Positions 34,965-42,873 of a stretch of DNA of 56,013 bases are shown here, in pieces. The stretch covers positions 1-56,013 of the forward strand of contig CANHCR010000013.1 of NCBI GenBank assembly GCA_947459205.1. Direction: 5' to 3'. Made by a program: the position numbers and the translations under genes. The stretch comes from Caryophanales bacterium. Its GTDB lineage: Bacteria > Bacillota > Bacilli > Paenibacillales > CANHCR01. Within the stretch, counting starts at the first letter, position 1; every line of letters begins with the position of its first letter. The notes beneath the pieces are model-generated. The model did no database searches. It worked only from the letters and a program-made list of their open reading frames with translations, and was not told the origin of the DNA.

Positions 34965-35495
34965 ATGGGTAAAATTATATTGTTTATCGCATCAAGTATC
35001 GACGGATATATCGCCGATTCAGAAGATGGACTTGAGTGGTTGATACATACTAAGGGTGAGGGCGACAATGGTTTTGACGCCATGTATAATCGGATTTCAT
35101 CGATTGTGATGGGGCGCAAAACCTATGATATCGTATGCGACTTAGTCGGACATTATCCCCATGCGGATAAACAATCCTATATTTTTAGTCATTCGCAATC
35201 TTCGCTAAATCCAGCAATACAGTTCGTTTCGGGAGATGTCGCAACATGGCTGAACGGATCGGGTGTTTTAGAAAAAGGTGACGTTTGGCTTGTTGGTGGC
35301 GCTACATTAGTGAAACAATTTTTGGAGTCGGATTTAATCGACGAACTGATACTCACGATTGCTCCGCTACACCTTGGATCAGGCGTGCCGCTTCATTTGC
35401 CGTTCCAAAACGCTTTATTGTGGGAGTTAGTAAGAGTTGATCGTTCCGGACAATTTGCGCAACTTGAATATCACCGATTGCGTAATACGGAGTAG
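34965..35495 (+). CDS. DHFR-like (RibD C-terminal domain) reductase
   Basis: About 176 residues, of the YyaP/YwjB-like branch of the dihydrofolate reductase/RibD C-terminal fold. Family patterns are SSIDGYIAD near the N-terminus, IVMGRKTYD, and DVWLVGGATLVKQFL for NADPH binding. True DHFR function is not implied; many members are uncharacterised reductases. The ATG at 34965 follows GGATGTG. It is 33 bp upstream of a cytochrome P450 gene on the same strand, so it could belong to that unit. Confidence -1.
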   Translation: MGKIILFIASSIDGYIADSEDGLEWLIHTKGEGDNGFDAMYNRISSIVMGRKTYDIVCDLVGHYPHADKQSYIFSHSQSSLNPAIQFVSGDVATWLNGSGVLEKGDVWLVGGATLVKQFLESDLIDELILTIAPLHLGSGVPLHLPFQNALLWELVRVDRSGQFAQLEYHRLRNTE

Positions 35496-35528
35496 TGCCA
35501 TTCGCGTTAATGACTGGGGAGGAACAGC

Positions 35529-36854
35529 ATGAGCAACATTACAATAAGTCCTAAATCGATTGTCGATAACTTTCTGACGTTTCAAAAAGATACGTTACAA
35601 TTTTTGCTCGATGCGATGCCGCTAGGCGATGTCGTACTATTCAAAACCGGTAATTTCAAACCATCTTATGTCATCAATTCGCCTGAATATATCCAAGAAA
35701 TTCTTGTATCCAAAGACGGTGCGTTTTGCAAAGGTCGATCGTCGAATGTTTTACGCAGAACGATCGGAGACGGATTGTTGACGACTGAAGGCTCCGACCA
35801 TCAAAGGCAACGAACGCTGATGATGCCGGTTTTTTACAAAGAGCGAATCAAGCGTTATGGTCAAATCATGATCGAAGAGTCGGAAAAAATGGTCGCACGC
35901 TGGTCGGATGGGGAAGTCATCTGCTTAAATAGTGAAATGATGAAATTGACGCTCTCCATCATTACCCGGACGATGTTCGGTGAAGAAATTAGCGAAGAAC
36001 GTAAACAAGAGGTAGCGGATGCGGTGAATGAGACGATTGCGCGCTCTTCCAAACTTTTGTATTCACCATTGCAAATGCCAATGACTATTCCGACGCCAGG
36101 CAATGTAAGGCATAAGCGTGCACTTCGTACGCTCGACGAATTGGTCGATGAGGTGTTGGATTCATCTCGAGATGATCTAAAAAGCAACGACGAAACGATG
36201 ATCGGGTTGCTATCTGCGATACGTGACGGTGATGGAGAACCGCTACCACGCAAAGAAATACGCGATCAAATGATGACGATGTTAATCGCTGGACATGAAA
36301 CGACTGCCAATGCACTTAGCTGGGTTTGGTTTTTGCTCGCTGAAAATCCGACAGTATTTGATAAAATTCGCCATGAGTCGGAACGTGTCGAATGGAATGC
36401 AGATACGTCTCCAATGGAGACATTCCGTGCGCTCACGTATACTCAACAATCGATTCAAGAAACGTTGCGCTTATATCCACCTGCTTGGTTGATTTTGCGA
36501 GAAGCAAATGAGGATGTGTCGATACTTGGCGATACGTTCGTCAAAGGTAGTTCGTTGCTTATCAGTCCATACGCATTGCATCGAAACAGCGATGTGTTTA
36601 CTGACCCGCTCACTTTTAACCCCGATCGTTTTGTATCTGGAAAAACGTATCCGCGTTTTGCTTATTTCCCGTTTGGCGGAGGTTCGCGAAGTTGTATCGG
36701 CTCTACATTCGCAATGATGGAAGCGACACTCATCGTTTCTGTGATGGCAGCACATGTTCGTCTTGAGCGCGTGGACGACAAGACTCCTGAACCGGAAACG
36801 TCCGTATCGTTGCGTATGAAACAGAATATTTCGGTGCGAGTGAGGTTCCACTGA
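35529..36854 (+). CDS. Cytochrome P450
   Basis: A 441-residue soluble P450. The heme-thiolate loop FPFGGGSRSCIG places Cys389. The I-helix oxygen-activation pattern AGHETT and the K-helix ETLR (Glu-x-x-Arg) are intact, so it should be active. No membrane anchor or fused reductase is present; electron donors must be encoded elsewhere. The layout is reminiscent of bacterial fatty-acid or terpenoid/carotenoid hydroxylases but the substrate cannot be told. GGGGAGGA precedes the ATG. Its stop is one base from the start of an iron-sulfur photolyase gene, so they are almost certainly co-transcribed. Confidence -1.
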   Translation: MSNITISPKSIVDNFLTFQKDTLQFLLDAMPLGDVVLFKTGNFKPSYVINSPEYIQEILVSKDGAFCKGRSSNVLRRTIGDGLLTTEGSDHQRQRTLMMPVFYKERIKRYGQIMIEESEKMVARWSDGEVICLNSEMMKLTLSIITRTMFGEEISEERKQEVADAVNETIARSSKLLYSPLQMPMTIPTPGNVRHKRALRTLDELVDEVLDSSRDDLKSNDETMIGLLSAIRDGDGEPLPRKEIRDQMMTMLIAGHETTANALSWVWFLLAENPTVFDKIRHESERVEWNADTSPMETFRALTYTQQSIQETLRLYPPAWLILREANEDVSILGDTFVKGSSLLISPYALHRNSDVFTDPLTFNPDRFVSGKTYPRFAYFPFGGGSRSCIGSTFAMMEATLIVSVMAAHVRLERVDDKTPEPETSVSLRMKQNISVRVRFH

Positions 36855-36855
36855 G

Positions 36856-38394
36856 ATGCGGGTGCTTTGGTTGCAAGATATACATCTCAACCAGTCGTGG
36901 CTCGAGACATGTGCTCTCTGTCGACAAACGGACATCCTTTTTTTAACTGAAACACGCGAACGATATACGCAACAAGCGTTTCATAAGCAAAAAATCGTCT
37001 TCCACCTGTCGGCACAGCGACATTATGTCGAAAAACTTCGCCTTGCAGGATATAACGTAGTGGTGGAAGTAGGGGAAACGTTCGCGACGTGTCTGCAAAC
37101 TTTTACGGACACTAAGTTATCCGTTGCGCTCGAACAGACGAAATGGACAGTGGTGCTTCCGACAGACTACGGGTGGCGACAATCGCTGCAGAATGCTTGC
37201 GCGAGCGTTGGAGTGGAGGCGCAGTCTGAATTCATTGAAGATGACTTCTTGTATCTCGTTCCGCGAGAACGATGGCCGCAACTATTACCACAACAAAAAA
37301 AGTGGAAAATGGAACCCTTGTATCAGCGGTTGCGCAGCCAATTTCATGTGTTGATGGACGGCGAACAACCCGTCGGCGGTCAGTGGAATTATGATGCACA
37401 AAATAGAAAGCCGGCGAATGAGCGCGTTGCATTTATCGATGCCTTGCAGTTTGCGAGCGATGATATAACGAACGCGGTCATTGCAGAAGTAGAGTCGGAA
37501 TACAGCAATCATCCCGGTCACTTAACCACATTTCAATGGCCGGTTACGAGCGAAGATGCGGAACTTGCACTGCAACATTTCATCGAAAATCGTTTGCCCG
37601 ATTTTGGTACTTACCAGGATGCGATGATTAGCGGCAATCCGTATATGGCGCATTCCTTGCTCTCAGTCACGATTAATGTGGGTTTGCTTTCTCCGATGGA
37701 TGTCGTGGCTGCGGCCGAAATTGCATATCGAAGTGGACAGGTTGGGCTTGCGTCAGCAGAGGGCTTCATCCGGCAAATTCTAGGTTGGCGCGAATATGTA
37801 CGCGGCGTATACATTTGCGCTAGCGAAGATTACAAACAACATAATCATTTTGCTTATCAAAGACCGCTGCCTGCATTCTATTGGGATGCTCATACAGAGA
37901 TGAACTGCATGCGCACGGTTGTCGGGGAGTTGCTTGATAGCGGTTACTCTCACCACATTCAGCGGTTGATGGTGCTGTGCAATTTCGCCGTGTTGACTGG
38001 TATACGCCCGCAGGAAGTGAACGATTGGTTTCATCAAATGTATGTTGATTCGCAAGATTGGGTCGTAACACCGAATGTCATCGGCATGGGTTTGCATGCA
38101 GACGGCGGTCTGATGGCAACCAAACCTTATGTAAGCAGTGCGCAATACATTAAAAAAATGAGCAATTATTGCAGTGGTTGCAAATACAACGCAGACAGCC
38201 GCACAGGCGAAAACGCCTGTCCGTTCAATGCACTGTATTGGTCGTTCATTGCCAATCAAGAGGATACGTTACGAAAAAACCATCGGATGCAGATGATGAT
38301 TGGCACTTGGCGCAAATTTTCAGATGAAGAACGTGCAAATATTTTGAACCAACAAAAAATGTTGTTGGAAATGCTCGAAAAAGGTCAAATTTAA
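36856..38394 (+). CDS. Iron-sulfur bacterial photolyase/cryptochrome (FeS-BCP, PhrB-like)
   Basis: A 512-residue member of the FeS-BCP group, bacterial (6-4) photolyases and cryptochromes that bind FAD, a lumazine antenna and a [4Fe-4S] cluster. Four cysteines at 351, 439, 442 and 455 match, with a one-residue shift, the cluster ligands I recall for Agrobacterium PhrB (350, 438, 441, 454). The active-site region GYSHHIQRLM has His366 and His367, and LGWREYVRG and NPYMAHSLLS are family patterns. It likely repairs (6-4) photoproducts, complementing the CPD photolyase at 14140; a light-sensor role is possible. It is translationally close-coupled to the P450 (1-bp gap). Confidence -1.
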   Translation: MRVLWLQDIHLNQSWLETCALCRQTDILFLTETRERYTQQAFHKQKIVFHLSAQRHYVEKLRLAGYNVVVEVGETFATCLQTFTDTKLSVALEQTKWTVVLPTDYGWRQSLQNACASVGVEAQSEFIEDDFLYLVPRERWPQLLPQQKKWKMEPLYQRLRSQFHVLMDGEQPVGGQWNYDAQNRKPANERVAFIDALQFASDDITNAVIAEVESEYSNHPGHLTTFQWPVTSEDAELALQHFIENRLPDFGTYQDAMISGNPYMAHSLLSVTINVGLLSPMDVVAAAEIAYRSGQVGLASAEGFIRQILGWREYVRGVYICASEDYKQHNHFAYQRPLPAFYWDAHTEMNCMRTVVGELLDSGYSHHIQRLMVLCNFAVLTGIRPQEVNDWFHQMYVDSQDWVVTPNVIGMGLHADGGLMATKPYVSSAQYIKKMSNYCSGCKYNADSRTGENACPFNALYWSFIANQEDTLRKNHRMQMMIGTWRKFSDEERANILNQQKMLLEMLEKGQI

Positions 38395-38432
38395 GCGGGA
38401 AATGACGATAAAAATATAGGGTGATGGAATTG

Positions 38433-39440
38433 ATGATTGGCACAGAATTTAGAACAGTGTTTGGTGAGGGTGTAGAAGGCTACTCGAAAGCGCTATCCCT
38501 AACTTATATGATTTCTGCTGAGTTTCGCGATAAATTTGTGAAATTGCTTAACTCGAAGCATCAAAATGAAAAAATCGCGCAATGGCTGACGGCTGATGTG
38601 GAGAGCGTCGATTTGAAGCATGAGTTTAACAAAGGTGAGCAAATCGATTTGCTGATTACGATTAACAGCAAGCAGGGGCGGTTACTGCTTGGGATCGAAA
38701 ACAAGAAGACGAGCGGACTGCAAACGGAGCAATTGCAACGTTACAAGGAACAGTTGGAAGCTCGCGGCAAGTATGTGCTTGTGTTCCTCGCACCGAAAAA
38801 GTTTTTGTCCGACGAAAAAGAAAAAACAATTGACCTTGTCAATGGCGTTTTTATTGAGCTCAATTACAGTGAACTGCATCAAATGATTCACGAACTTGCG
38901 AGTTCGGAACATTCGATGGAAGCGAAATTTTTTGCGGATTTGCACAAACATTTGTCGAAAATTGTCCATCGAAAAGTGTATCAATCGGCTCGGAAAAAAA
39001 TAGACGAAATATTACGGCGAACCAAAACAGAGGGCGACACAGACATTGAATCTGATCATTCTGTCCATCCAAACTACCGTATGGTTGAACGAAAAATTGG
39101 CGGGTTCGATTGCAATTACGGCTTTCGTTTTTGCAATAATATGTATTACGAAGCGCCATTACTTAATGGGGAACCGGAAGTCATCATCTATTTAAAAGAC
39201 AAACAGACAAATGCCGCACAATCGATTCAGTACAACCAGAAAGTCAAGTTATTTTACGACAAGTATCGACAAAAACTGATGGATGAATTTGATTGCGAAG
39301 TCAATTTCTACTCGCCTGAGCAAACGCGCGAGTGTCGATTGTCGATCCGTCGTTCACTTTTTAACTATCGCGGCAAAAAGTTGGACGAAGTCGTAAACTG
39401 GCTTAATGCAACGATGCACTTTATCGAAGTTTCTCAATAA
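38433..39440 (+). CDS. PD-(D/E)XK nuclease superfamily protein
   Basis: About 335 residues with an N-terminal PD-(D/E)XK domain like the PDDEXK_4 group. Asp72 (EQIDLLI) and Glu89-Asn-Lys91 (GIENKK) fit the D...E-x-K metal site, and Q100-x3-Y104 (QLQRY) matches the group's extra motif. The C-terminal half is unrecognised. No methylase or other restriction partner is adjacent. The ATG at 38433 is chosen because AGGGTGA lies at the proper distance. It converges with the SDR-like gene and the two overlap by 20 bp. Confidence -1.
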   Translation: MIGTEFRTVFGEGVEGYSKALSLTYMISAEFRDKFVKLLNSKHQNEKIAQWLTADVESVDLKHEFNKGEQIDLLITINSKQGRLLLGIENKKTSGLQTEQLQRYKEQLEARGKYVLVFLAPKKFLSDEKEKTIDLVNGVFIELNYSELHQMIHELASSEHSMEAKFFADLHKHLSKIVHRKVYQSARKKIDEILRRTKTEGDTDIESDHSVHPNYRMVERKIGGFDCNYGFRFCNNMYYEAPLLNGEPEVIIYLKDKQTNAAQSIQYNQKVKLFYDKYRQKLMDEFDCEVNFYSPEQTRECRLSIRRSLFNYRGKKLDEVVNWLNATMHFIEVSQ

Positions 39441-40134
39441 AATCAAACATTTGACGATTTTCTAGGACAGTAACGGAACAATCGTTGCTGTCTTTTTCTG
39501 TAACCGCTCGTGTTGCTATCGCAAACATGGACTTAGCGACTTGTTCGGCATGAATCGGTTTGTACTTCTTCATCGCCCCGACCATTGCAAAGCGAAAGCA
39601 GGAGGTGATGAGAATCGACAATTTCTCTGCGAGGCGAAATTCACGTCGGTTTCCTAGCAAAAGCGAAGGTCGAAAAATCGAAAGCCGCGGAATCTTCAAT
39701 GCACGTAACTGTTGTTCGACGATGCCCTTCATTCGCGAATAAAACACTCTACTATTCGGGTCGCTACCAATCGCCGTGACGATCAGAAAATGCTCCATCC
39801 CGCGTTGTTTCATCCTCCTTGCGACGATAAGCGGCAATTCGACATCGACATAGCGAAAAGCCTCCTGCGACCCAGCACGTTTGATGGTCGTACCGAGACA
39901 ACAGAACACATCCGTCGCATTTACATCAGCAAGCGCGTCCTCGACCGCGTTCGAGTCATTCAAATCGCAAACGATCACTTTTAATTTAGGATGCTCAACT
40001 GGCAGCGCACTTCGCGTCAGCGCGATGACCTGCGAATACTCGTGCCGAACCAATGAAATCTTAAGTAACTCCGTTCCGACAAGCCCACTCGCGCCGATTA
40101 CCAGCGCCCGTTTTTCATCGATATTGACCGACAT
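39421..40134 (-). CDS. Atypical SDR / NAD(P)-binding protein
   Basis: A 237-residue protein with the dinucleotide-binding motif GASGLVG (residues 14-20) and the family patterns CCLGTTIKRAGS and FYSRMKG, as in YraR/HTATIP2-like atypical short-chain dehydrogenases. Such proteins bind NADPH; catalytic activity is uncertain. The start at 40134 follows AGAGGAG at 8 bp. A longer frame to 40287 would run through promoter sequences of the opposite gene. It converges and overlaps with the nuclease-like gene and diverges from the MpsC-like gene. Confidence -1.
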   Translation of the reverse strand: MSVNIDEKRALVIGASGLVGTELLKISLVRHEYSQVIALTRSALPVEHPKLKVIVCDLNDSNAVEDALADVNATDVFCCLGTTIKRAGSQEAFRYVDVELPLIVARRMKQRGMEHFLIVTAIGSDPNSRVFYSRMKGIVEQQLRALKIPRLSIFRPSLLLGNRREFRLAEKLSILITSCFRFAMVGAMKKYKPIHAEQVAKSMFAIATRAVTEKDSNDCSVTVLENRQMFDFIEKLR

Positions 40135-40148
40135 CGCAACCGCTCCTC

Positions 40149-40176
40149 TTGACATTTTTTTCTGAACATCTATAAT
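40149..40176 (+). promoter_or_regulatory. Strong promoter for the MpsC/DUF2294 gene
   Basis: Perfect TTGACA (40149-40154), 16-bp spacer, perfect TATAAT (40171-40176), giving a leader of about 90 nt before the GTG at 40275. Confidence -1.
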
Positions 40177-40274
40177 TAACGAAAGATTATCGAAGACATT
40201 GACATGTCTAGTGATACGTTTCAGCAATCGATTGCGTTTCGCGCTTTTGATTGAAGGGACAAACGGAGGTTGCT

Positions 40275-40637
40275 GTGACGAAACCAACGAAGGGCGAACT
40301 CGAAGACAAAATCAGTCGCGCACTGACGCAATGGGAGAAAGAGTACCTCGGACGGGGACCGCTTTCTGTCAAGACGGACATTGTGCGTAACATGATTATT
40401 GTACTCCTCAAAGGGATTCTCACGCCAGCCGAAAAACATTTAGCTACATCTCTAGACGGCATGCTATCAATCAAACGAATTCGTGCAGATTTGATCGAAT
40501 CAGGCAACGACCAACTGAAACAAATCATGCAAGATATCACCGGTTTTTCTGTGCTCAGTTTCCATACGGATGTTAGCACGCGAACGGGTGAGCGAATTAT
40601 CGTTTTTATCATGAATGACCATTTCGATTTTCTCTAA
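40275..40637 (+). CDS. MpsC/DUF2294 family protein
   Basis: A 120-residue protein of the DUF2294 family, now called MpsC after the Staphylococcus aureus mpsABC locus, where MpsAB belongs to a cation-coupled inorganic carbon transporter. Family patterns are GRGPLSVKTD, LTPAEKHLA and the ERIIVFIM end. Function of MpsC itself is unknown. It is assigned a GTG start at 40275 because GGAGGT sits just upstream; a TTG at 40251 has no site. It is followed by an SbtA-type bicarbonate transporter, which makes a link to inorganic carbon uptake more likely. Confidence -1.
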   Translation: MTKPTKGELEDKISRALTQWEKEYLGRGPLSVKTDIVRNMIIVLLKGILTPAEKHLATSLDGMLSIKRIRADLIESGNDQLKQIMQDITGFSVLSFHTDVSTRTGERIIVFIMNDHFDFL

Positions 40638-40647
40638 CCATTTTGAT

Positions 40648-40653
40648 TATACT
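40648..40653 (+). promoter_or_regulatory. Possible -10 box for the sbtA leader
   Basis: TATACT lies 11 bp after the MpsC gene stop; no good -35 is seen. If used, it would start a leader of about 130 nt that contains three small hairpins and then the terminator at 40710. Weak evidence by itself. Confidence -1.
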
Positions 40654-40709
40654 GGCAGGTCATAGAATGACTGATGATCGATTCCTTCATCACAGTCTGT
40701 CGATGACAC

Positions 40710-40754
40710 ACCGGGAACAACCGCTCTCGAATCGGCTGTTTCCGGTTTTTTTTA
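40710..40754 (+). terminator. Strong terminator immediately upstream of sbtA
   Basis: A 10-bp stem, ACCGGGAACA with TGTTTCCGGT (one G-U), an inner CCG/CGG pairing, and eight T residues. Its end is only about 27 bp from the sbtA ribosome binding site with no promoter visible between, so it either ends the MpsC transcript or acts as an attenuator for sbtA. Confidence -1.
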
Positions 40755-40789
40755 TTTATGTTTTTGTTCATAGAGAAGGGGAGATTATC

Positions 40790-41767
40790 ATGCAAGACAT
40801 TATTTTGCAAAACCTTGTGTCACCGGCTGTTCTGTTTTTCGTACTCGGATTGTTGGCGGCGCTTGTTAAGTCCGACTTGAAATTCCCGAAAGCGCTCAGT
40901 GAGTCGCTTAGTATTTATTTGCTTGCGGCCATCGGACTCAAAGGCGGAATTGAGATGTCGAAACATTCATTCGCAACGATTGCCTGGCCGACGGTCGGCA
41001 CCATCGTACTCGGTTGTCTCGTTCCCATATTAACATTTTTACTCTGTCGTTGGCTGGTGATTGATCGAAAAAACTCGGCCGCGTTAGCTGCCACATATGG
41101 TTCGGTCAGCATTGTCACATTCGGCGCAGCGGTCCAATTTTTACAAAGCGAAGGCATTCCGTTTGAAAGTTATATGACGGCGATGGTCGTCATTCTCGAA
41201 ACGCCGGCCATTCTCATCTCACTTATCATTTTGCGCACACTCGAAAGCCGCGAAGAAAACGAACGCCGTCAGCGGATGATTGACCCGGAAGTCTTAAAGG
41301 AAAGTTTCTTCGGCAAAAGCATCATTCTCATGGTCGGTGGCATGCTTGTTGGTTTGATTGCGGGTACGTCAGCTGTTCCTGTGGTGAAACCATTGTTCAT
41401 TGACCTTTATCCGAGCGTACTTGTCATCTTTTTGCTTGGCATGGGGCTGGTTGCCGGCGAACGGCTTAAAGAAATCGGCGCATATGGTGTGAAATTAATT
41501 TTACTCGCGGTTGTCATGCCGCTCCTATGGGGTACTTTAGGACTGGTCATCGGCTATTGGTGCGGACTTTCAACGGGTGGCATGATGATCATGGGTGTCT
41601 TGGGTGCCAGCGCGTCATATATCGCTGCGCCTGCTGCGATCAAAACGTCAATTCCTGACGCCAACCCGTCGATTTACATCGGCATGTCGCTGGGCATCAC
41701 ATTCCCTTTCAATCTCATTTTCGGAATTCCGCTTTATTTGGAAATTTCCAAGTACATTCACGGATAA
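40790..41767 (+). CDS. sbtA: SbtA-type sodium-dependent bicarbonate transporter
   Basis: A 325-residue membrane protein with about ten membrane segments, of the SbtA/DUF897 family of Na+-dependent bicarbonate permeases known from cyanobacteria and widespread elsewhere. Typical patterns are AAIGLKGG, ATYGSVSIVTF, AVQFL and GASASYIAAPAA. The ATG at 40790 follows AAGGGGAG; the longer frame from 40643 runs through the upstream terminator. No SbtB-like PII gene is adjacent. It follows an MpsC-like gene on the same strand, separated by a structured leader. Confidence -1.
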   Translation: MQDIILQNLVSPAVLFFVLGLLAALVKSDLKFPKALSESLSIYLLAAIGLKGGIEMSKHSFATIAWPTVGTIVLGCLVPILTFLLCRWLVIDRKNSAALAATYGSVSIVTFGAAVQFLQSEGIPFESYMTAMVVILETPAILISLIILRTLESREENERRQRMIDPEVLKESFFGKSIILMVGGMLVGLIAGTSAVPVVKPLFIDLYPSVLVIFLLGMGLVAGERLKEIGAYGVKLILLAVVMPLLWGTLGLVIGYWCGLSTGGMMIMGVLGASASYIAAPAAIKTSIPDANPSIYIGMSLGITFPFNLIFGIPLYLEISKYIHG

Positions 41768-41788
41768 TCATCGAATCACGAATGGGTC

Positions 41789-41816
41789 AAAAAACGGGCA
41801 AGCACGCCCGTTTTTT
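41789..41816 (+). terminator. Terminator after sbtA
   Basis: An 11-bp stem, AAAAAACGGGC with GCCCGTTTTTT, short loop, in a position fitting Rho-independent termination; symmetrical enough to work on both strands. Confidence -1.
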
Positions 41817-41847
41817 ATGTTATCATCAAAGTAAGTGAGGTGATGAC

Positions 41848-42873
41848 ATGAACAAATTCGTATTCCTGTCGATTGTGCTATGCTTGTTCGTGCTCAGCGC
41901 ATGTAAAGACATTTCGCAAAATGCGCCGCTGAAGTTGAAATCGATCGATTCAAGTTTTGATGCAAGCGCCTTTGTTCCGTTAGAGCAAACAGCCATCTCA
42001 GCTGATTGGACGATTCGGCGATATGAACAAGTCATTGACGCGGGCGGTGAGTCCGTTCGTTTTCCTGTTGTGCTTTTTGAGACAGAAATCGATTGGGATG
42101 GCAACGGAACTGAAGATCGCATTGAAATACGCTACGACGATGAGTTACGCAATCATTGGGAAGTCTATCAATCGCTGCTGATGAAAGAATTGCTTAAAAG
42201 TCGACACGATCCCAGCGATGATCCGGTGCAGCCAGACCGACCGGCAGATGGCCCATGCCAAGTATGTACGGTCAGTTTCTCCGTCAACGGCGACGATGCT
42301 GATCCCATGATTTTGCCGTCATTAGCGCTTGATGATACGTTGAGTCGTTCCTATTTTTATAAAGCGAATCACAAATCTAAACAGTTGTCATTTGCATTGC
42401 GCGACGATGGACCGAGTGCGGATGCAAAATACTACTTGTTCAGCCGGGCGCCAGGCAAATGGCACTACGTTGGCACATTGCCATTCCGCGACCGCCTCTA
42501 TGTTGACGGCAACGGCAATTATATTAGCAGTTGGCAAATGACGCACATGCAGCCCTATTATGTTTTCGGATGGTATGACAAAAACCTTCGCCATCAGCGG
42601 CTTGAAGGCCGCCTGTCCGCGTACGATGCCACTTGTGCTGATAGCGAGATTCCTGCTTTTTTCAAAGAAGAGCGGCGATCTGACAAATCGCAACCGATGG
42701 TCATGTATTTCGCCGAACAATATGCCCTCAAGCAACCGCTCTCATGCCAAGTGACACAAATTTTGTTTTATGAGTGGGAAGACGCCGACGGTAAGCGAAT
42801 CCAACCCGCTGAATATTACGTAGAGCTTGAAGATGGACGAAAAGGTTACCTTGCTTACTTCGACGCTGATTGA
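41848..42873 (+). CDS. Uncharacterised lipoprotein
   Basis: A 341-residue precursor with a lipoprotein signal (lipobox LSAC, Cys19). The mature part is beta-rich and includes DWDGNGTEDRIEI, a calcium-loop-like pattern seen in FG-GAP/VCBS repeats, and a second YVDGNGNYIS. Two close cysteines (CQVC) lie in the middle. No function can be assigned. GAGGTGATG precedes the ATG. It is convergent with the antiporter gene and the two overlap by 19 bp. Confidence -1.
   Translation: MNKFVFLSIVLCLFVLSACKDISQNAPLKLKSIDSSFDASAFVPLEQTAISADWTIRRYEQVIDAGGESVRFPVVLFETEIDWDGNGTEDRIEIRYDDELRNHWEVYQSLLMKELLKSRHDPSDDPVQPDRPADGPCQVCTVSFSVNGDDADPMILPSLALDDTLSRSYFYKANHKSKQLSFALRDDGPSADAKYYLFSRAPGKWHYVGTLPFRDRLYVDGNGNYISSWQMTHMQPYYVFGWYDKNLRHQRLEGRLSAYDATCADSEIPAFFKEERRSDKSQPMVMYFAEQYALKQPLSCQVTQILFYEWEDADGKRIQPAEYYVELEDGRKGYLAYFDAD

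Noticed and set aside
38433-40134. Restriction-modification system around the nuclease-like gene
   Set aside because: The neighbours are an SDR-like protein and a photolyase; no methyltransferase motifs were found.
40648-40754. Known riboswitch (c-di-AMP ydaO or fluoride type) ahead of sbtA
   Set aside because: The leader is too short for ydaO and I found no consensus for it or for the fluoride class; only a generic attenuator layout can be supported.
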